NCBI GenBank assembly: GCA_025093985.1
Contig: JACAAK010000009.1
Location: forward strand, 2,666,001 to 2,730,000
Length of the DNA: 64,000 nt
Source: Calvatia gigantea
Lineage: Eukaryota > Basidiomycota > Agaricomycetes > Agaricales > Lycoperdaceae
Direction: 5' to 3'
The translations under genes and the position numbers were made by a program. Below are positions 12,833 to 25,230 of this stretch, in pieces; position 1 is the first letter of the stretch; every line of letters begins with the position of its first letter. The notes under the pieces are model-generated. The model saw only the letters and a program-made list of their open reading frames with translations, did no database searches and was not told where the DNA came from.

Positions 12833-14086
12833 TTATCCCGTCATATGCAGAGTAGTGATGAGACCATAATGGTCAGACGCCCAATAAGCTTCACCTTCCC
12901 TCGTCTGGACCTTGAGGCCAACGCCAATACGCTGGGGTTCGTCAACTTTGTATTTGCGCCTCGGAAGGTACAATATCTTGTCAAGTCTCGCTGGCGGGTA
13001 TTTCCGTTCTTCCTCCAAGCTCTGGTACCCCCATGTGAAACCCTCTGCGTCTGAGTCCCCTCGCCGCCATGCGTCCTTCAACCCCAGCTTCCGTGCAAGT
13101 TGTCTGTCTGATCTTCCAATCGAGTTCATGTCGCCCGCGACCACCCCTCCTTCAATGGTTTCCCCCTTAAGCATATACGTCAGCGCTTCCAGTTGACTTG
13201 GGCGCAGACGTTCTCCATTTGCAAGAGACTCCAGATGACTATTGGCGATGCAAACGGTCCGGCTCTCCTCCTCCTTCCCAGGTGCTGCCATTCGTAGATA
13301 AACGAGCAAACCCGTTCGCTGCTGGTTCGACAACGAAAAATACAGAATCTGGGCCTTCACCACCTCCAAATCCCTTGATACCAGCGTCACGTTTCCAAAG
13401 CATGCGTGACTGGGCCACTTATTTTGACTGATAGGGGTAATTGCGAATTTCTGCTGCACCCACTCGTCTTCCAGTAGGAAACCAAGCATATTTGGAGCGA
13501 CTTCCTGCAACAATATCACGCACGCATCTCCTTCGTAACCATCATTCCCTCCATTCGCGTCGTAACTCGCTACTACCTTCTCCAAGTGCCGCAACACTCC
13601 GTTGATACGGTCATCCCAGACGGTCCTCATATAGTTGACGTTCCACGTGATGATCCGCACAAACGATGGCAGTGGTCTCGGCCTTGGAAAGGCATTTCTT
13701 TCACCAGCCTTTTCCGAGCTCGAGATGTGCTTCCAGCCCCCACGCTTTGGTCGATATCGGTATAACCGGAGGGTAAAGTATGGGTTAGGACCAGCCTCGG
13801 ACGTAGACGAGAAATCCGATTCTGTTGGAATGACTGGTCGACCGTAATCGACTGGGGGTAGTCCAAATGAGTGTGAACTTTCGAATTCATGTCCATCTAA
13901 TGGTGGGATGAAAGGGACTGTGACCGGCTCGTCAGAAAAAGGTGGCATATCGTCCTTTGATAAGTGGAAGCGCATACGGCGATCTCCAATCAGCCACGTG
14001 CTACAAGCCACAGCGATGAAAACACACACCCAAAGTTGAAGCTTGAAGTTAAATGCTGCAGAACAAAAGATAATAGGTATTTGCAA
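12833..14086 (-). CDS. Membrane-anchored endonuclease/exonuclease/phosphatase family protein
   Basis: A single open frame of 417 codons. Residues about 14–35 form a hydrophobic segment (LQLWVCVFIAVACSTWLIG) that fits a signal anchor. The EEP fold follows with its motifs in order: IITWNVNYM (Asn for metal binding), VILLQEV (Glu), NSHLES, AGDMNSIGRSD (Asp and Asn), ARLDKILYL, and the final SDHYGL with the catalytic Asp–His pair. The pattern resembles tyrosyl-DNA phosphodiesterase 2-like and sphingomyelinase-like members; the exact substrate cannot be told. Either the ATG at 14,086 is the start or an extra upstream exon joins at a TTCTGCAG acceptor near 14,058. All key catalytic residues appear present. 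Confidence 0.82.
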   Translation of the reverse strand: MQIPIIFCSAAFNFKLQLWVCVFIAVACSTWLIGDRRMRFHLSKDDMPPFSDEPVTVPFIPPLDGHEFESSHSFGLPPVDYGRPVIPTESDFSSTSEAGPNPYFTLRLYRYRPKRGGWKHISSSEKAGERNAFPRPRPLPSFVRIITWNVNYMRTVWDDRINGVLRHLEKVVASYDANGGNDGYEGDACVILLQEVAPNMLGFLLEDEWVQQKFAITPISQNKWPSHACFGNVTLVSRDLEVVKAQILYFSLSNQQRTGLLVYLRMAAPGKEEESRTVCIANSHLESLANGERLRPSQLEALTYMLKGETIEGGVVAGDMNSIGRSDRQLARKLGLKDAWRRGDSDAEGFTWGYQSLEEERKYPPARLDKILYLPRRKYKVDEPQRIGVGLKVQTREGEAYWASDHYGLITTLHMTG

Positions 14087-15640
14087 TCAATTGGTTGAGG
14101 ATAGGGGATGAATCGATGACCACTTGGCCTAAAGGAAGAGAAGAATCGCAAAGGCTTATATATCAACATCCTTTTCATCGATGACCTTCATATAACAACA
14201 CGCACCCAAGGAACCAATAACCCCAAAGAAGCAATTCAACACCTAATCTCCTCTTTGCAGGCTGCGTACTGACTTCCTGAGCGTCACCGGACTCTCCGTT
14301 TCGAAACACTCACAGGTTCTGGATTTCGATGCTCCGTGGATTTCGTTCCCTTCAGCGCCAAAAGCGGTACCACGAGATGATCGTTTCCTAACTCGAGTTG
14401 CCTTGGTTGTGTAATCGAGGATCAATGCGCAAGATATGAGGAAGGTGTGGTCCGGCCGTTTGGACAGTTAGACGCTCCAACCTAGATATGCCTGTGGGTG
14501 AATCAGTGGCCCTGCGCCAACCAGCAGGAAAAAAGAAGGAGCCGCTGACGGTCTCCAATCACGCGCTATCAAGGTCCTTTTATTGGACAGGGAAAACCTG
14601 ACAAAACGCCGATGTGATGTTCCACTGTCCCTCGTCATGTCAGAACCAAGATAACAACATGACGCCACACTGGACACATAGGGAGAAGTTTGCTTGTGAC
14701 AATCCCAGGAGTCTTGGGGTACATGACCGCTACTCACCGCAAGCCAGCAAATGAAATTGCGTTATCCGGGACGTGCAGATTGCTCGGAACCAAGGGTACT
14801 ACAACGAAATCGAGGAAGAAAGGATTGAGTCACCCGGAAAGCCCGCAATTAACGCCGTATCATATTACTTGGAAGCCTGGAACACACGAATGACTCCGCC
14901 AAACCAGCCTCGAGGCAAAATTCTTCAGGCTTGAGAAACCCTGGGTGATCACGAGTTCGCCTGGATCCTGTCGATTACACCACGAGGCGGAGTTCCCTCC
15001 CCGTTCTGGCATTAAACCATCATGATCGTGTCATTTGCCGAGGTGTTTTCTGTTAAGCTCCTTCCTGGTTATGGTAAAACTATTTTCGACGGAAGTCTGA
15101 GAGTATGCAGGTGGCGAATTCTGGCTGACGGATCTTGGGAAGTCGCGGAGAAAGCGTCGTCATATCCACGACGGTAAAAGTCGACTCAGGGATTGGTTCC
15201 GTTTGGCCTTGGGGGTATGATAGTCGCTCATACCTGGTCACGCATCGCCGATAGTCCGGCCTTCCTTGTATGGGAATGAAGTTCAGCACAAAATCCAGTT
15301 TGGACCTTCTTACAGAACACTCAGATAACTGTGAAAAGACACAAGTTGATAATTCGGCAGGAAATACTCGATCCTGAGATAAGGGGGCGTTCCTTGTGGC
15401 AGCCTGTTTCTGTCCTGTCCCGGTTTAACCCATTCCAACGATTAAATGTTCCATTGTTAGGTTCAGTGAGGTCTCACTGCCTGAGGGAGCCCGCAACAGA
15501 AGTTACAGAAATGTGTGGGGATGCGATGCAGTTTGGACACATAAAAGGGGTCTAATTATCCAGTATTTCTCCAGAATCACCTTCTTGGCGTTGGCGAGCC
15601 CCTTTCCCTTTTCTCTGGCCACTTGCCTCAAGGTTTCAGA
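14087..15640. other. Intergenic DNA, nothing recognised
   Basis: About 1.5 kb upstream of the EEP gene and downstream of the UBC-fold gene. Short frames exist on both strands but none has motifs, splice continuity or a sensible N-terminus. Confidence 0.35.
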
Positions 15641-17868
15641 TCATGTCATTAGGGCAACGACTCCCCTTTGGCAAGGCAATGCACTAACCCGGCAGATCTC
15701 CCCTACACTCTGCGCCATTACGACGATAGCCTCATCTTCCAGAAACCCGAAGTCACCATCCAATTTCAAAAGCCCCGCTTCTCCGACGTAGAACTGTTTG
15801 AACGTTTGCAAGAACAAGACATGGAACATGATCTTCCGAGAATCGACCGAGTTGTTGTGGACCCCGGTTCGTATCCCGGGCGCACCTCCGCTTGTCTCCG
15901 TCCTCAGTAATGTCAATAGGGTAGGCTCAAAAATGGAGTCGATGTCCTGAACGATAATCTCGAGGAATTGGTCAATTGTTGGTGGCAGATCGGCATGGCC
16001 GTGAGCGTTAACGGAAGGAAGAACGTTGATGATCATCACCAGGATGAGGATTTCATCAAGGAATCTACGGCTTGGAAGAGTTTCTTTAGAAACTGTGTCA
16101 TCCTTGAATCTTCGAACGCGATCGGCAGCCTGACGCAATAATTCGGACTGAGAACGGTAGAGGCACAACAAAAGATGGAAGAGGAGGCCGTAAGATATGA
16201 TGGTCCTATCAACTTGAGAAGCGTTGCGAAGGGTGAATTTATTGAGCAGCTTGGGACGTTTAGTAGCATGCTCGAAATCTTCGTCGCGCGCCTGTAAAAG
16301 CGATTCCACAACGTTTTCCATCATCCAAAACAGCACAGATACGCTGCGTTGCGATCGGGATGAATGTTCGTCTGGCGTTCCAGCCATTTTCCTTATCTCT
16401 AGTTGCTCATCCACCCACTTCATCCACCTCCAGTCCTTTGGCTTAGGGCGGCTTCGGTTAGGGTCCTGGTACATCGAAAGGATTGCGCAATTGATAGTAT
16501 CAATGGAAGCCCAAATATGTTCCTTGGCGCGCTTAAAGTGCCGAGGTTCGAAAGCCAGCGGAAGAAAATATCGACTACCAGCGCTATGATTCTCAACCGC
16601 TTCCGCGCTAATCCACTCAAAATCGGAACTGACAACAGTGTGGGTACAGAACCGCAATGTAACGCCGATGCCCAATATGGCATCCCGAACCGGTCGCCGG
16701 AGGAAAACACAAGTCAGTTCACGGCGCGGGATAAGCCGAGTCGATGTGATAATCCAACCTATTCGTGGATAGATGGCGGCGAGGTGGCGAAGAGACTCGG
16801 TAGGAGTGTAAAGTGCTATAATACCGAGGACATCATCGTTAAGCATCTCCAGGTGGCAAACGCGGTCCTTATCATGGGCTCCATCGTTGATCGACACGGG
16901 TTGGCATCTCACACCGATGATTGACGTGGAATGAATATCGCGATCAACGTGAGGAAGGCCATCACCGCCATAGGGACATGAAGGACATTGGAAAGTGGAA
17001 AGGATACGGTAGGCCTTTATCCAAAAAGTGTTGAATCGCTTGGTGAACTCGCCTTCCGTTGAGGAGCGTCCAAGTTCGGCGATTAGGCCTAGGTTGGCTT
17101 GTGGTTCCCGGTGTGGCGCCCTCCGCAAGCCGCTATCGGGGTGGCTTCGATCAGTGAGGTCACCGCCGTGAACGTAATATCTATCGGTAGATTCGCCAGG
17201 AGCGGCTGCTCCTAATTTGTCCCCTCCGACCGTTTCCTGAACGTGTTGGTGAATGTAGACATTGTAGAAGTACTCAGTGAGGATATCGCAAGGAAGTACC
17301 TGATAGTCTGAAAAACGTTTGAACAAATGAATGAACAGGACCCTCAAGGGAATTGCGTAAAGTCTGTAATATATCAGTCTTCTGGAAGAACACGTGGAAA
17401 CCGTATGGCCCACGATTTGTAGCCGGGAGGCAGGTGTTTGGGGCCCAGGAGCCGGCACGCAATGTGCGAGTCGACCAACATTGGGTGACCTAGAGATGGA
17501 ACACTTTGCATAATTGGGGGTGTTGCGGGCTAAAAACCTTGTCAGTCATAGCTCTTATGGACCCAACGGAAAGAACTGGCCCATCTTCCATCGAAAGAGA
17601 CCTTGAAATGTAGGTTCAGTCCTTGCCAAGGCCCCCCAGACAGTGCGAAGACGAGACAGAACTCGGTGGCATTTGCATCAGGGGGAAATATGTGAATTCC
17701 CGGGTAGGGGTCGTCGAGTAGCTCGTCAAGATCGAGCTGAAGCCTTGCACGGATGGCCTCGTTCATGATGGGTCGTAGTCCGGTGGTCGAAAAGGCGCAA
17801 ACCCGTTCGCGTTGATATTTATTCGTGACAAAGAGCCAAGGGTAATGACGATATCGATACCGATCCAC
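15641..17868 (-). CDS. UBC-fold (ubiquitin-conjugating enzyme-like) protein with long C-terminal domain
   Basis: The N-terminal exon (17,868, or the internal ATG at 17,766) reads LDELLDDPYPGIHIFPPDA, then GPWQGLNLHFKVSFDGRW, the characteristic first half of an E2 fold. A 33-nt intron (GTCCAT…TTTTTAG) joins it to PPIMQSVPSLGHPM and DSHIACRLLG, where the Cys sits at the expected active-site position. A 38-nt intron (GTTTCC…TTACAG) then leads to LYAIPLRVLFIHLFKRFSD, matching the E2 helix. The remaining ~500 codons contain CPSCPYGG, a possible metal-binding pair, a short F-box-like stretch (LNDDVLGIIALYTPTESLR) and an alpha-helical C-terminus. UBC plus C-terminal fusion proteins are known in Agaricomycetes without a defined role. 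The two very short introns are inferred from frame and alignment. Confidence 0.65.
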
Positions 17869-18636
17869 TGTCAGTGCGTGACATCAAATCGGAAATCGGA
17901 CACGCGGCATTTGAAGACGAGGCAACACGGCAAACTAGCCACTGGCGGGGAATAAGGTTGGGGTTAACGACTTCGACTGTGCAGAAGGTCCCCGAACCAG
18001 AGTTAAGGAAGGAGAGGTGACGAGAACGGTTGTGCTTTTACCCCCGTGTTGTATAGAGACCATGGCCTTCGCCTGCAGGGGGGCCGGAAGGTTAGCAGGA
18101 TCCAAAGGGGTTACAAATTCACTTCTGATCCTTGTCGTCGATGCTGTTGAACGGGCTGCATGTGCGCAAAATCACCCCATTTGGACTGTTGCCTGTTCCG
18201 ACCTTTCCCACATTCTATATCCCCACCCGTCCGCCTTCTTTCCGGAGCTTACTTGCATAATGCCGGGTGTAGACGTGAGTAGCCATATGGGTAATCCAAG
18301 TCCTGCAGTAGAGCTGTTACTTTTGTTCCTAACTTCACTGGTGCTCTGGGTTGCCGAATCTGTGTCGTTTCTGTTTATTTGACATAAGCCCAATTGATTC
18401 TGGTTCTGTCAGGCTACGATGATCTGCTGGTGAACCTGATCTCATGCCCAACGAAGGAACATTTTCGCCATTCTGGTACTTTCCCTGCATATCGGCTAAA
18501 AGTTGATTGCATGGCCGCTTAGCCTTATTTTTGAACACGTGTGCGGTAAGGCGTAACTGCAATATTATTCCGAAGGTAGATCAATTGAGTAGGAACCGGA
18601 GTAAAATCATAAATATCTGGAACCAGTCCCGCAGGT
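17869..18636. other. Intergenic DNA between UBC-fold gene and PDI 3' end
   Basis: No gene supported. A 121-codon plus-strand frame at 18,017–18,382 has a hydrophobic C-terminus but no conserved motif and no splice partner. Confidence 0.3.
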
Positions 18637-20415
18637 TTAGAGCTCTGATTCAGCCTTTGCAATTTTAGGCTCCTCCTCTTCCCTGGGTTTCTCAGTGAAT
18701 GCATGAAGGACGTTGAGTTTAGTCTGTATCTCGTCGAGCTTGGAAGGTGCGAGAGATCTTTTCTCCAGAATCGAACCAAGGCTGGAGACAAACCCGCCAA
18801 TATAATCAGCGTCCGGGGTATTCCCGTCTGAAAGCCACTCACCGTGTGGTTTCCTTCTCAATATACGCCTCCCCGGCACTCACTACCTTTTCCATGACCC
18901 TCAAATAATGCTTAGCTTCTTGGCCAGAGCTTGTGAGCAGTGCTCGGGCTTCGTCAACGATAGCCTGGCGAACGTCTTTTGCAGCGGTAAAGAACTTCTG
19001 GGCTAGTGCGTCGAAAGAGGAGAGACGACCAGCCTCAGAAAGATGGAAGAAGTCAGTAAAAGGGGTTACAGTGTTTGACGTTTAGAACTGAGGTTGGTAG
19101 ATAACTCACTTTTTCATTCAGGCCACCTCCAACCTTCCGTTGGGCACCACACTTCTCGTTGAGGTATTCGACGAAGTCTGCTTCGGAACGACCACCTTCA
19201 TACGCAATGCCTTCCTTGTTGTCGGTGGAGAAAAATTTAATGGTGGGGAAACTGGCGATTTCGTACTTCTTGGCAATGTCCTTGTTTTTGGCATCATCCG
19301 CGTCAATGTTGGCGACAATACACTATATGGACATGGATTTTATATCGGACAGGAAAGAAACAGCTCTCAGAACTTACGTTGTTTTCGGGTTTAAAGGTTT
19401 GGGCAACTGAAAGTGCATTCAGATTATCTGTCACAATAAATTCAGCGATGGCACGCACCTTTTTCGTATGTCGGCTTGAGATTCTTGCAGTGACCACACC
19501 AGGGAGCCTGTGATTCCACAAAGTTAAGAAGCTTCTTCAATATTTACGAAAGATCACCCAAGAAGCACTTACGGTGAAGGACACGAGTACATTCTTGGAT
19601 GAATCCTAATTGTGGGAGCGATCATCAGTGATTGCACCCCAAGTGGAGATTTGGGACCCAGCGTACTTGAACAACCTCATCGAAGTTATACACATCAAGA
19701 ATTGTTGTCTCGGGGGGCGGAGGAGGTTTAATACTGGATTTGACACCAGACTTTTGGGTCACACTATGGAGCTCAGAATGTTACTTTTGTCAAGGAAGGG
19801 TTGACAAAGAGGCCACGTACAATGCAGCTAAACTGTCCAAATCCCGCCCACTCTCATATTTATCGTCCTTGCCGGCTGCGTCGAACCATTTTAGGGCTAA
19901 GTACGTGGATTAACATCTAATGTGAGTATGTTGGAGGGATAAGGGCACGTACTGGGGAATCCCTTGACATCATACTTTTTGCCTAGAGGCTTCCCATCAC
20001 CATCAGCATCGACTTTGGCAATGATGACCTTGTCCTTTGCATGTGCAAATGCATCTGCGAGTTGTTCATATATTGGGGCAAGGTTCTGCCATGTGGTCAA
20101 CTTCCGGTGCAACACAGAGAGATTCTAAGGAGGCGCACTTTGCAATGACCACTGCATGAAAAGTCATGGGAACGTCATGAGACGTCGCAAATAGCGCGGA
20201 GAGAGGAACGTACCACCAAGGGGCAAAGCTAGACAACTGACATCAGTAACCTGAACGAAAGCAAGAAACACCGTGAATGGAACGTACAACTCGACCAATG
20301 CGGGCTTTCCTTGGCCAATGACCTTGTCGAAATTGTCTGGTGTTAGTTCGAGAACATTTGAAGCAGAAACGACAGCTATAAAGAAAGTAGAGATGACAGC
20401 AAATGAGAACCTCAT
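18637..20415 (-). CDS. Protein disulfide isomerase, two thioredoxin domains plus ERp29-type C-terminus
   Basis: ATG at 20,415 opens a signal peptide ([18 protein letters not shown]) followed by [20 protein letters not shown]. The first active site is assembled across introns: [12 protein letters not shown], then [13 protein letters not shown] and [12 protein letters not shown]. The second domain starts with [19 protein letters not shown] and [16 protein letters not shown], and continues with [20 protein letters not shown] and [15 protein letters not shown]. After GGLNEK the C-terminal helical ERp29-like domain runs from [20 protein letters not shown] to KAESEL with the stop at 18,637. About eight introns of 50–70 nt separate the exons. 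It should oxidise and isomerise disulfides in the ER, like fungal TigA/ERp38 proteins. The last four residues are ESEL rather than HDEL, an unusual retention signal. It is divergent with the WD40 gene. Confidence 0.92.
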
Positions 20416-20828
20416 GGTCGTTGCTGGGAGAGTCTGACGTGGAGGAATTTTAGAACGTTTGATGACATAGGTGTACGGAGTATGCTTGGTCATCAGACGG
20501 GACGCATTTTTCAGATACATACTTCAACAAGCTGGCCCGGCCATCCCTCACGATATTCCATCACAACCTTGAAGCTTGAAGCTTGAGGCATTGACCTCAA
20601 TACTTATATGTTTATTGTTCGCGTCCTGCGAAGAATCTCCGTGTCCGTCATGTAAAGCCCGTTCCGTCTGTCCACGTGGAAAGCGAGGAAAGCCGTTTTC
20701 CCGATATAGAACAAATCTTTTTGATCAAATTGGTCATCTTCCTTTCTGACGTTACTCAGCAGAACTTTCTGCAGCGTTATAATCCAGCGAAGCGCTAATA
20801 CACGGATTCCAAATAACTACCCAGAATC
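20416..20828. promoter_or_regulatory. Shared divergent promoter region of PDI (−) and WD40 gene (+)
   Basis: The two genes start 413 bases apart and run away from each other, so both promoters must lie here. A CACGTG E-box core is at 20,673–20,678. No clear TATA box is visible. Confidence 0.5.
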
Positions 20829-22342
20829 ATGGCTTCGAACGCGCAGCACGAAAACAACCCCAACGTCGATCAGGACCAACATCCCGGTGAGGGAGAAGGC
20901 GAAGAGCCTGAGTTTATTACCGAGGACGACATCCTCGAGGAATATCCCTTGGACACACAGGATGGCGACGAACCTATGGATGAAGATGACGAACTCGGTG
21001 ACCTTCCTAATGCTGGTGGCGGCTCGTCCGCAAACGCAGGATCAGGAGAAGACAACTCTGTACAACACTTCAAAGGGCATAAAGCCTCTGTTTTTACCGT
21101 TTCATGTCATCCTACACTACCACTCGCGGCATCGGGAGGAGAAGACGATATTGGATACATCTGGGATGTAACCGACGGAGAAATTATTGTTAAATTGACT
21201 GGACACACCGACAGTGTCACAGCGACGACATGGAGTCACGATGGCGAAATGATTGCCACAGGTGGAATGGATGGCAAGGTACGGGTCTGGCGGCGGGTGG
21301 GTAGAGATAAGGAGAAGGATAATTACCGCGCTTGGGAGTTTTTGACCGAGTTGCAGGGGCCTGATGAGGTTATGGTGGGTTCTCTTTTTACGATACTCAT
21401 TCAAAGCAATGCTGATTAAATGTCCTCTAATAGTTCCTAAGATGGCACCCCAAGGGTAGCGTTCTTCTCGCGGGATCCAACGATTCGACACTATGGCTCT
21501 GGCAACGTGTGTCTCCGTTCCCCCGATCCTCAGAACATTGTCTAATTTTACCTCTAGTACCATCTGGCAACACGATGCAGGTATTCGCAGGTCATTCAGG
21601 TCCTGTTAATTGTGGTGATTTCACTCCCGATGGTACTTCCCCCTGCAAGCAACTTGATTCACACCAAAAAAAACTAATCACATCACCACCTCCAGGGAAA
21701 CGTATCATTTCAGCCGACGCAGACAACAACCTCATCTTCTGGGACCCGCGCTCCCCGACACCTATATTCAAGCTCACATCTGCTGACTCCCGTTTCAACC
21801 TCGATGGCATAACCTCGCTCGGCGTCAATCCATCCTCCACCCTTGCCGTTGTCGGCGGCGCAGCAGGCGGCGTTCGTGTCATCTCCCTCTCCAAGGGCGA
21901 AATCGTCCAAATACTTGGCGGTCACACCGAAGGCGAAAGCATCGAAGCCGTAGTCTTCGTTGATCTCACAGGTGGTCTCACCTCGAGTAGTCCCGAAGGC
22001 CCAGGCGTGGCTGTTACAGGCGCAACGGACGGAAAGGCATGCATATGGGATCTGAGCACGATGAAGTTGAGGGCGACATTGGAGCATGAGGATGCTATTA
22101 CGGCTTTGCTTGCGCATCCACCTCCGCAGTCACATTTGCTGATTTCTGCCTCCGCGGATCGGACATTAAGAACTTGGGATGCTAGGACAGGTCAGTTGTT
22201 GCGTAAACATACAGGTCACCGCGGACCTGTTTTGGCCGCATCATTAGGCTTAGATGGATCCGTCGTTGTCAGTGCGGGAGATGATGGTTTATGCGCTGTG
22301 TATACCACGGAGTCGACAGATGGTGACTTTTTAATAACTTAG
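20829..22342 (+). CDS. SQT1: WD40 ribosome-assembly protein, Sqt1/AAMP family
   Basis: The protein begins with an acidic tail (EEPEFITEDDILEEYPLDTQ, DEPMDEDDELGDL), typical of Sqt1/AAMP, followed by WD repeats: HFKGHKASVFTVSCHP with ASGGEDDIGYIWDV; LTGHTDSVTATTWSHDG with TGGMDGKVRVW; FLRWHPKGSVLLAGSND with LWLWQ; VFAGHSGPVNCGDFTPDG with ADNNLIFWD; then repeats ending ATDGKACIWDL, SADRTLRTWDARTG and a last TGHRGPV blade. Three introns (about 21,375–21,433, 21,506–21,556, 21,632–21,697) join in frame. In yeast Sqt1 is the dedicated chaperone of ribosomal protein Rpl10/uL16 in the cytoplasm. Length near 450 residues fits. The 3' end of this gene is duplicated in the chimeric pseudogene at 26.7 kb. 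Confidence 0.85.
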
Positions 22343-23769
22343 ATGCTGACTCACAGCCAATGACATTTCTTGTGGACTGGGGTTGGGAGTGGACTAAGTG
22401 TCAGAACTAAAACACATGTGGCACACTACCGTAAGTATCACAACAGAGAAGGGCTCTTGGCCGCCTCATTCCAAAACCAGAAGGTCAAACAGACTCAAAG
22501 GGCCGGAAACCGGGAAGCACAAATTTGAAGGCCGGCAGAAACCAGCCATTCAAACAGGGCCAGCGCCAAATGATGAGAGTTAGATGAAGTACACCCGAAC
22601 ACCCAGCGTGCATATGATGGTAGATGATGGCAACGTCGTCGGTTCTTTAACGAAACTATTTCTGTAGCGGAGGCAAATTCCTAAGTCCCAAATAACACTG
22701 CACAGCCTTTGTTCCCTCATGTCGCTGTATTAACCTTGCTTCAAATAATCTGTACATCCATGCCATTGTATTCAGTTGACGGCGAGGTTGGGGCATGTCA
22801 TTGGCGAAGAGCCAAAAAGAAGCTTCAAAGAGAATCCGAGGTTGGGGAGCTAGGCAATAATACTGCGACATGGATGTATTGATTGATCGGAAACTTGAGG
22901 CTGGCGATCTGGGGTGGCTTGTTCGTGGATGATAGTAATGCGCCTGCCACATCCCCAGGCGTTCTCGTGAGATCCATCGAGTTTCTCGAGCAGCCTTCGT
23001 TAGTAATGCATGGAATATAAACAAGACTAATTGAAATCCCCCTCTAACGCGGACTTTTTAGAAAAAGGGAGATTTCATTGAAGCATTCTGCGTTAACCCT
23101 CGAGCAGCTTTTTGCCTTAAATCCAGGCCCAAGGTATATATCCCATTCTTGTATACACTGCGCTAATGGGTCAATATAGCACAGGTCTTATCAAAATCAG
23201 ATCGACTTCAAGAGTGTAGAACACATCGTATTGAAGAATACGCTTTTTCCATTCGATACGACATCAATATGGCCAGCGCCACGTTGACATACAGACGAAA
23301 TATGCAACCCACTCGTGGGGCCTTGAGGTTTCAGGCGTCGAAACCATATACTACGTAGAATTGGTAGATGGGATTTACAGTATCAGATTGTGTCACATTG
23401 TGCACCCCTGATTGAAATTACTTTTTTGGTTTTACGTATTCCGTCGTTTGTTAAGTACGTACCACAATCCTTCATGGTCAAAGAACATGTTGGGGAGGAT
23501 TTCTTTTTCCAAAGGCATTATAAATGGCAGCAACTCGTCCTTTCAGAGCAACTGAACTTTGCTGCCTCGGCCAACTGTCCCAACTCCCTCCTCACTAATG
23601 TTTGTTGAAGGTACGTGAGCATTGCATAAGACGCCGTGATCCCTACTGATTTGAAGCTGTAGGACTGTCCAATGTATACTTACCATTCACATTCATCGAC
23701 AACATGATTAACCGTTATTAACCTAGTCTACTGTCAATGGCTGCACAGATGCATCAGGCACTAATCACT
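22343..23769. other. Intergenic DNA, nothing recognised
   Basis: No gene supported on either strand. It marks the change from the conserved block to the kinase-family region. Confidence 0.35.
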
Positions 23770-25230
23770 CACACCCTAATACTGAGCATCACAGCGAGCC
23801 GGACTACCCTCACTCGTCCTACGCCTTAATCAGACGGATCCTTCGGAACCCTCTCCAGATAGCTCGTGTCATTGAGCTCAGGGGTGAAGATGCTCAGCAC
23901 ATGGCCGATTTCCTGGACATCGTAAGTTTGTCTTATTCACTCCAAGACGTATGATAGACTCATCATTAGCACTTGAGGCGCTCCATGAAATCAGTATCAA
24001 CACTGATACGGGAAAATCCCTCTTGTACCTCCTCCGTGGACTTGCAAAATCAGCCCAAGTCTTCCCGCAATCCTATGAACTGGAGGGGATTCAATGTGAT
24101 TTCACCCAACCCAGGGAGGGAGGGAGTTTCACGGATATTTATTGGGGGGAATATGAGAATCGGAAGGTATGTCTTAAAAGCCGTGCGCATGTTCCGAAAA
24201 CAGGATATTCCTTGTACAGGCTGACGAGTTTGACAGGCTCACATGGGGGAGTTCATCCTATGGGCGCATCTCTCACACCCGAATATTTTACCATTTTGTG
24301 GTGTCTATGGATGTGATGGGGGATTGGAAAGAAGATGCATTGTTGCACCGTGGATGCCCAATGGCAATCTTTCTGACTACTTGGGAGCGTTTCCCTGTAC
24401 CCTCGAACACCACTGGTACGGGTGCTCACTGCTGCTACATGCATAATTTTTGCTCATACCCTCTGGGTTTCTGACATCGCCGCTGGCCTCTCGTATCTAC
24501 ACGAGATGAGAGTTGTGCGCGGAGACCTCAAAGCAGTGCGTGAGCTACGTTTGTGACCTTATCTAGTGTCGGTGTTGATTAGTCAATCCATAGAAAAACA
24601 TTCTAATCTCGGATGATGGACGCGCATTAATAGCGGATTTTGGAATATCACGTATTGTGATGTCTACTAACCTCGTTTCCACCCGGTTGTCCAATAGGAC
24701 GATGCGATGGATGGCGCCAGAACTGCTTATCGGCTACGACGGGAATTTTTCACCCACCCTCGAGAGTGACGTTTGGTCATTCGGCTGCTTATGTTACGAG
24801 GTACAGTCGTTCACTCGAGTTGTGAGGCTTCCACCCTCGGGTTAACCTGAGCTTGCAAGGCATTCACACGTAAAATCCCGTTTTACCAGCACAGCCACGA
24901 TGGGCAATTACTAGTTGCCCTTTTTAATAATCGAGAAATTCCTCTCCGGCCGGCGGGAAACCAACTTGACAGTATCGATGACCGTATGTGGGATCTGATG
25001 AAGAGATGCTGGGGTTACGACCCTCGCAACCGCCCGCATTGCAATGAAATTCGGCAATATATCGCAGACGCAGGGTTTCTGGGTGCTCGGCCTCCGGTAT
25101 CACCACCACCCAGACCGAGGAACCCTACTGTCTTGGGATAAAGTCAGGAATAAATTGGAAGCCACGGTGGATCATGAACAGGTCCATCGTATCCTGCTCC
25201 ATGTGAGTAGCACTTTTTTAACTTCTCAGT
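23770..25230 (+). pseudogene. TKL-type kinase pseudogene of the GTPase–kinase family (GTPase part missing)
   Basis: The 5' piece at about 23,805–23,930 has the family's pre-kinase motif (LRGEDAQHMADFLDI). After an intron comes LLYLLRGLAKSAQVFPQSYE and the glycine loop GGSFTDIYWGEY. Right after VCLK, the position of the ATP-binding Lys at about 24,170, a run of four A's shifts the frame: the expected continuation AVRMFRKQD lies in another frame. Later exons give EFILWAHLSHPNILPFCGVY, the catalytic loop VVRGDLKAKN (Arg replaces the His/Gly-type opening of the relatives), ISDDGRALIADFGISRI, RWMAPELLIGY and SDVWSFGCLCYE. Near 25,125 the frame is lost again before the conserved tail LEATVDHEQVHRILLH. 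No P-loop GTPase lies upstream. Two frame breaks and the missing N-terminus support a pseudogene, unless the A-run is a sequencing error. Confidence 0.7.

Noticed and set aside
18017..18382. 121-codon plus-strand frame with hydrophobic end
   Set aside because: No conserved motif, no neighbouring exon, and a similar-length frame lies opposite.
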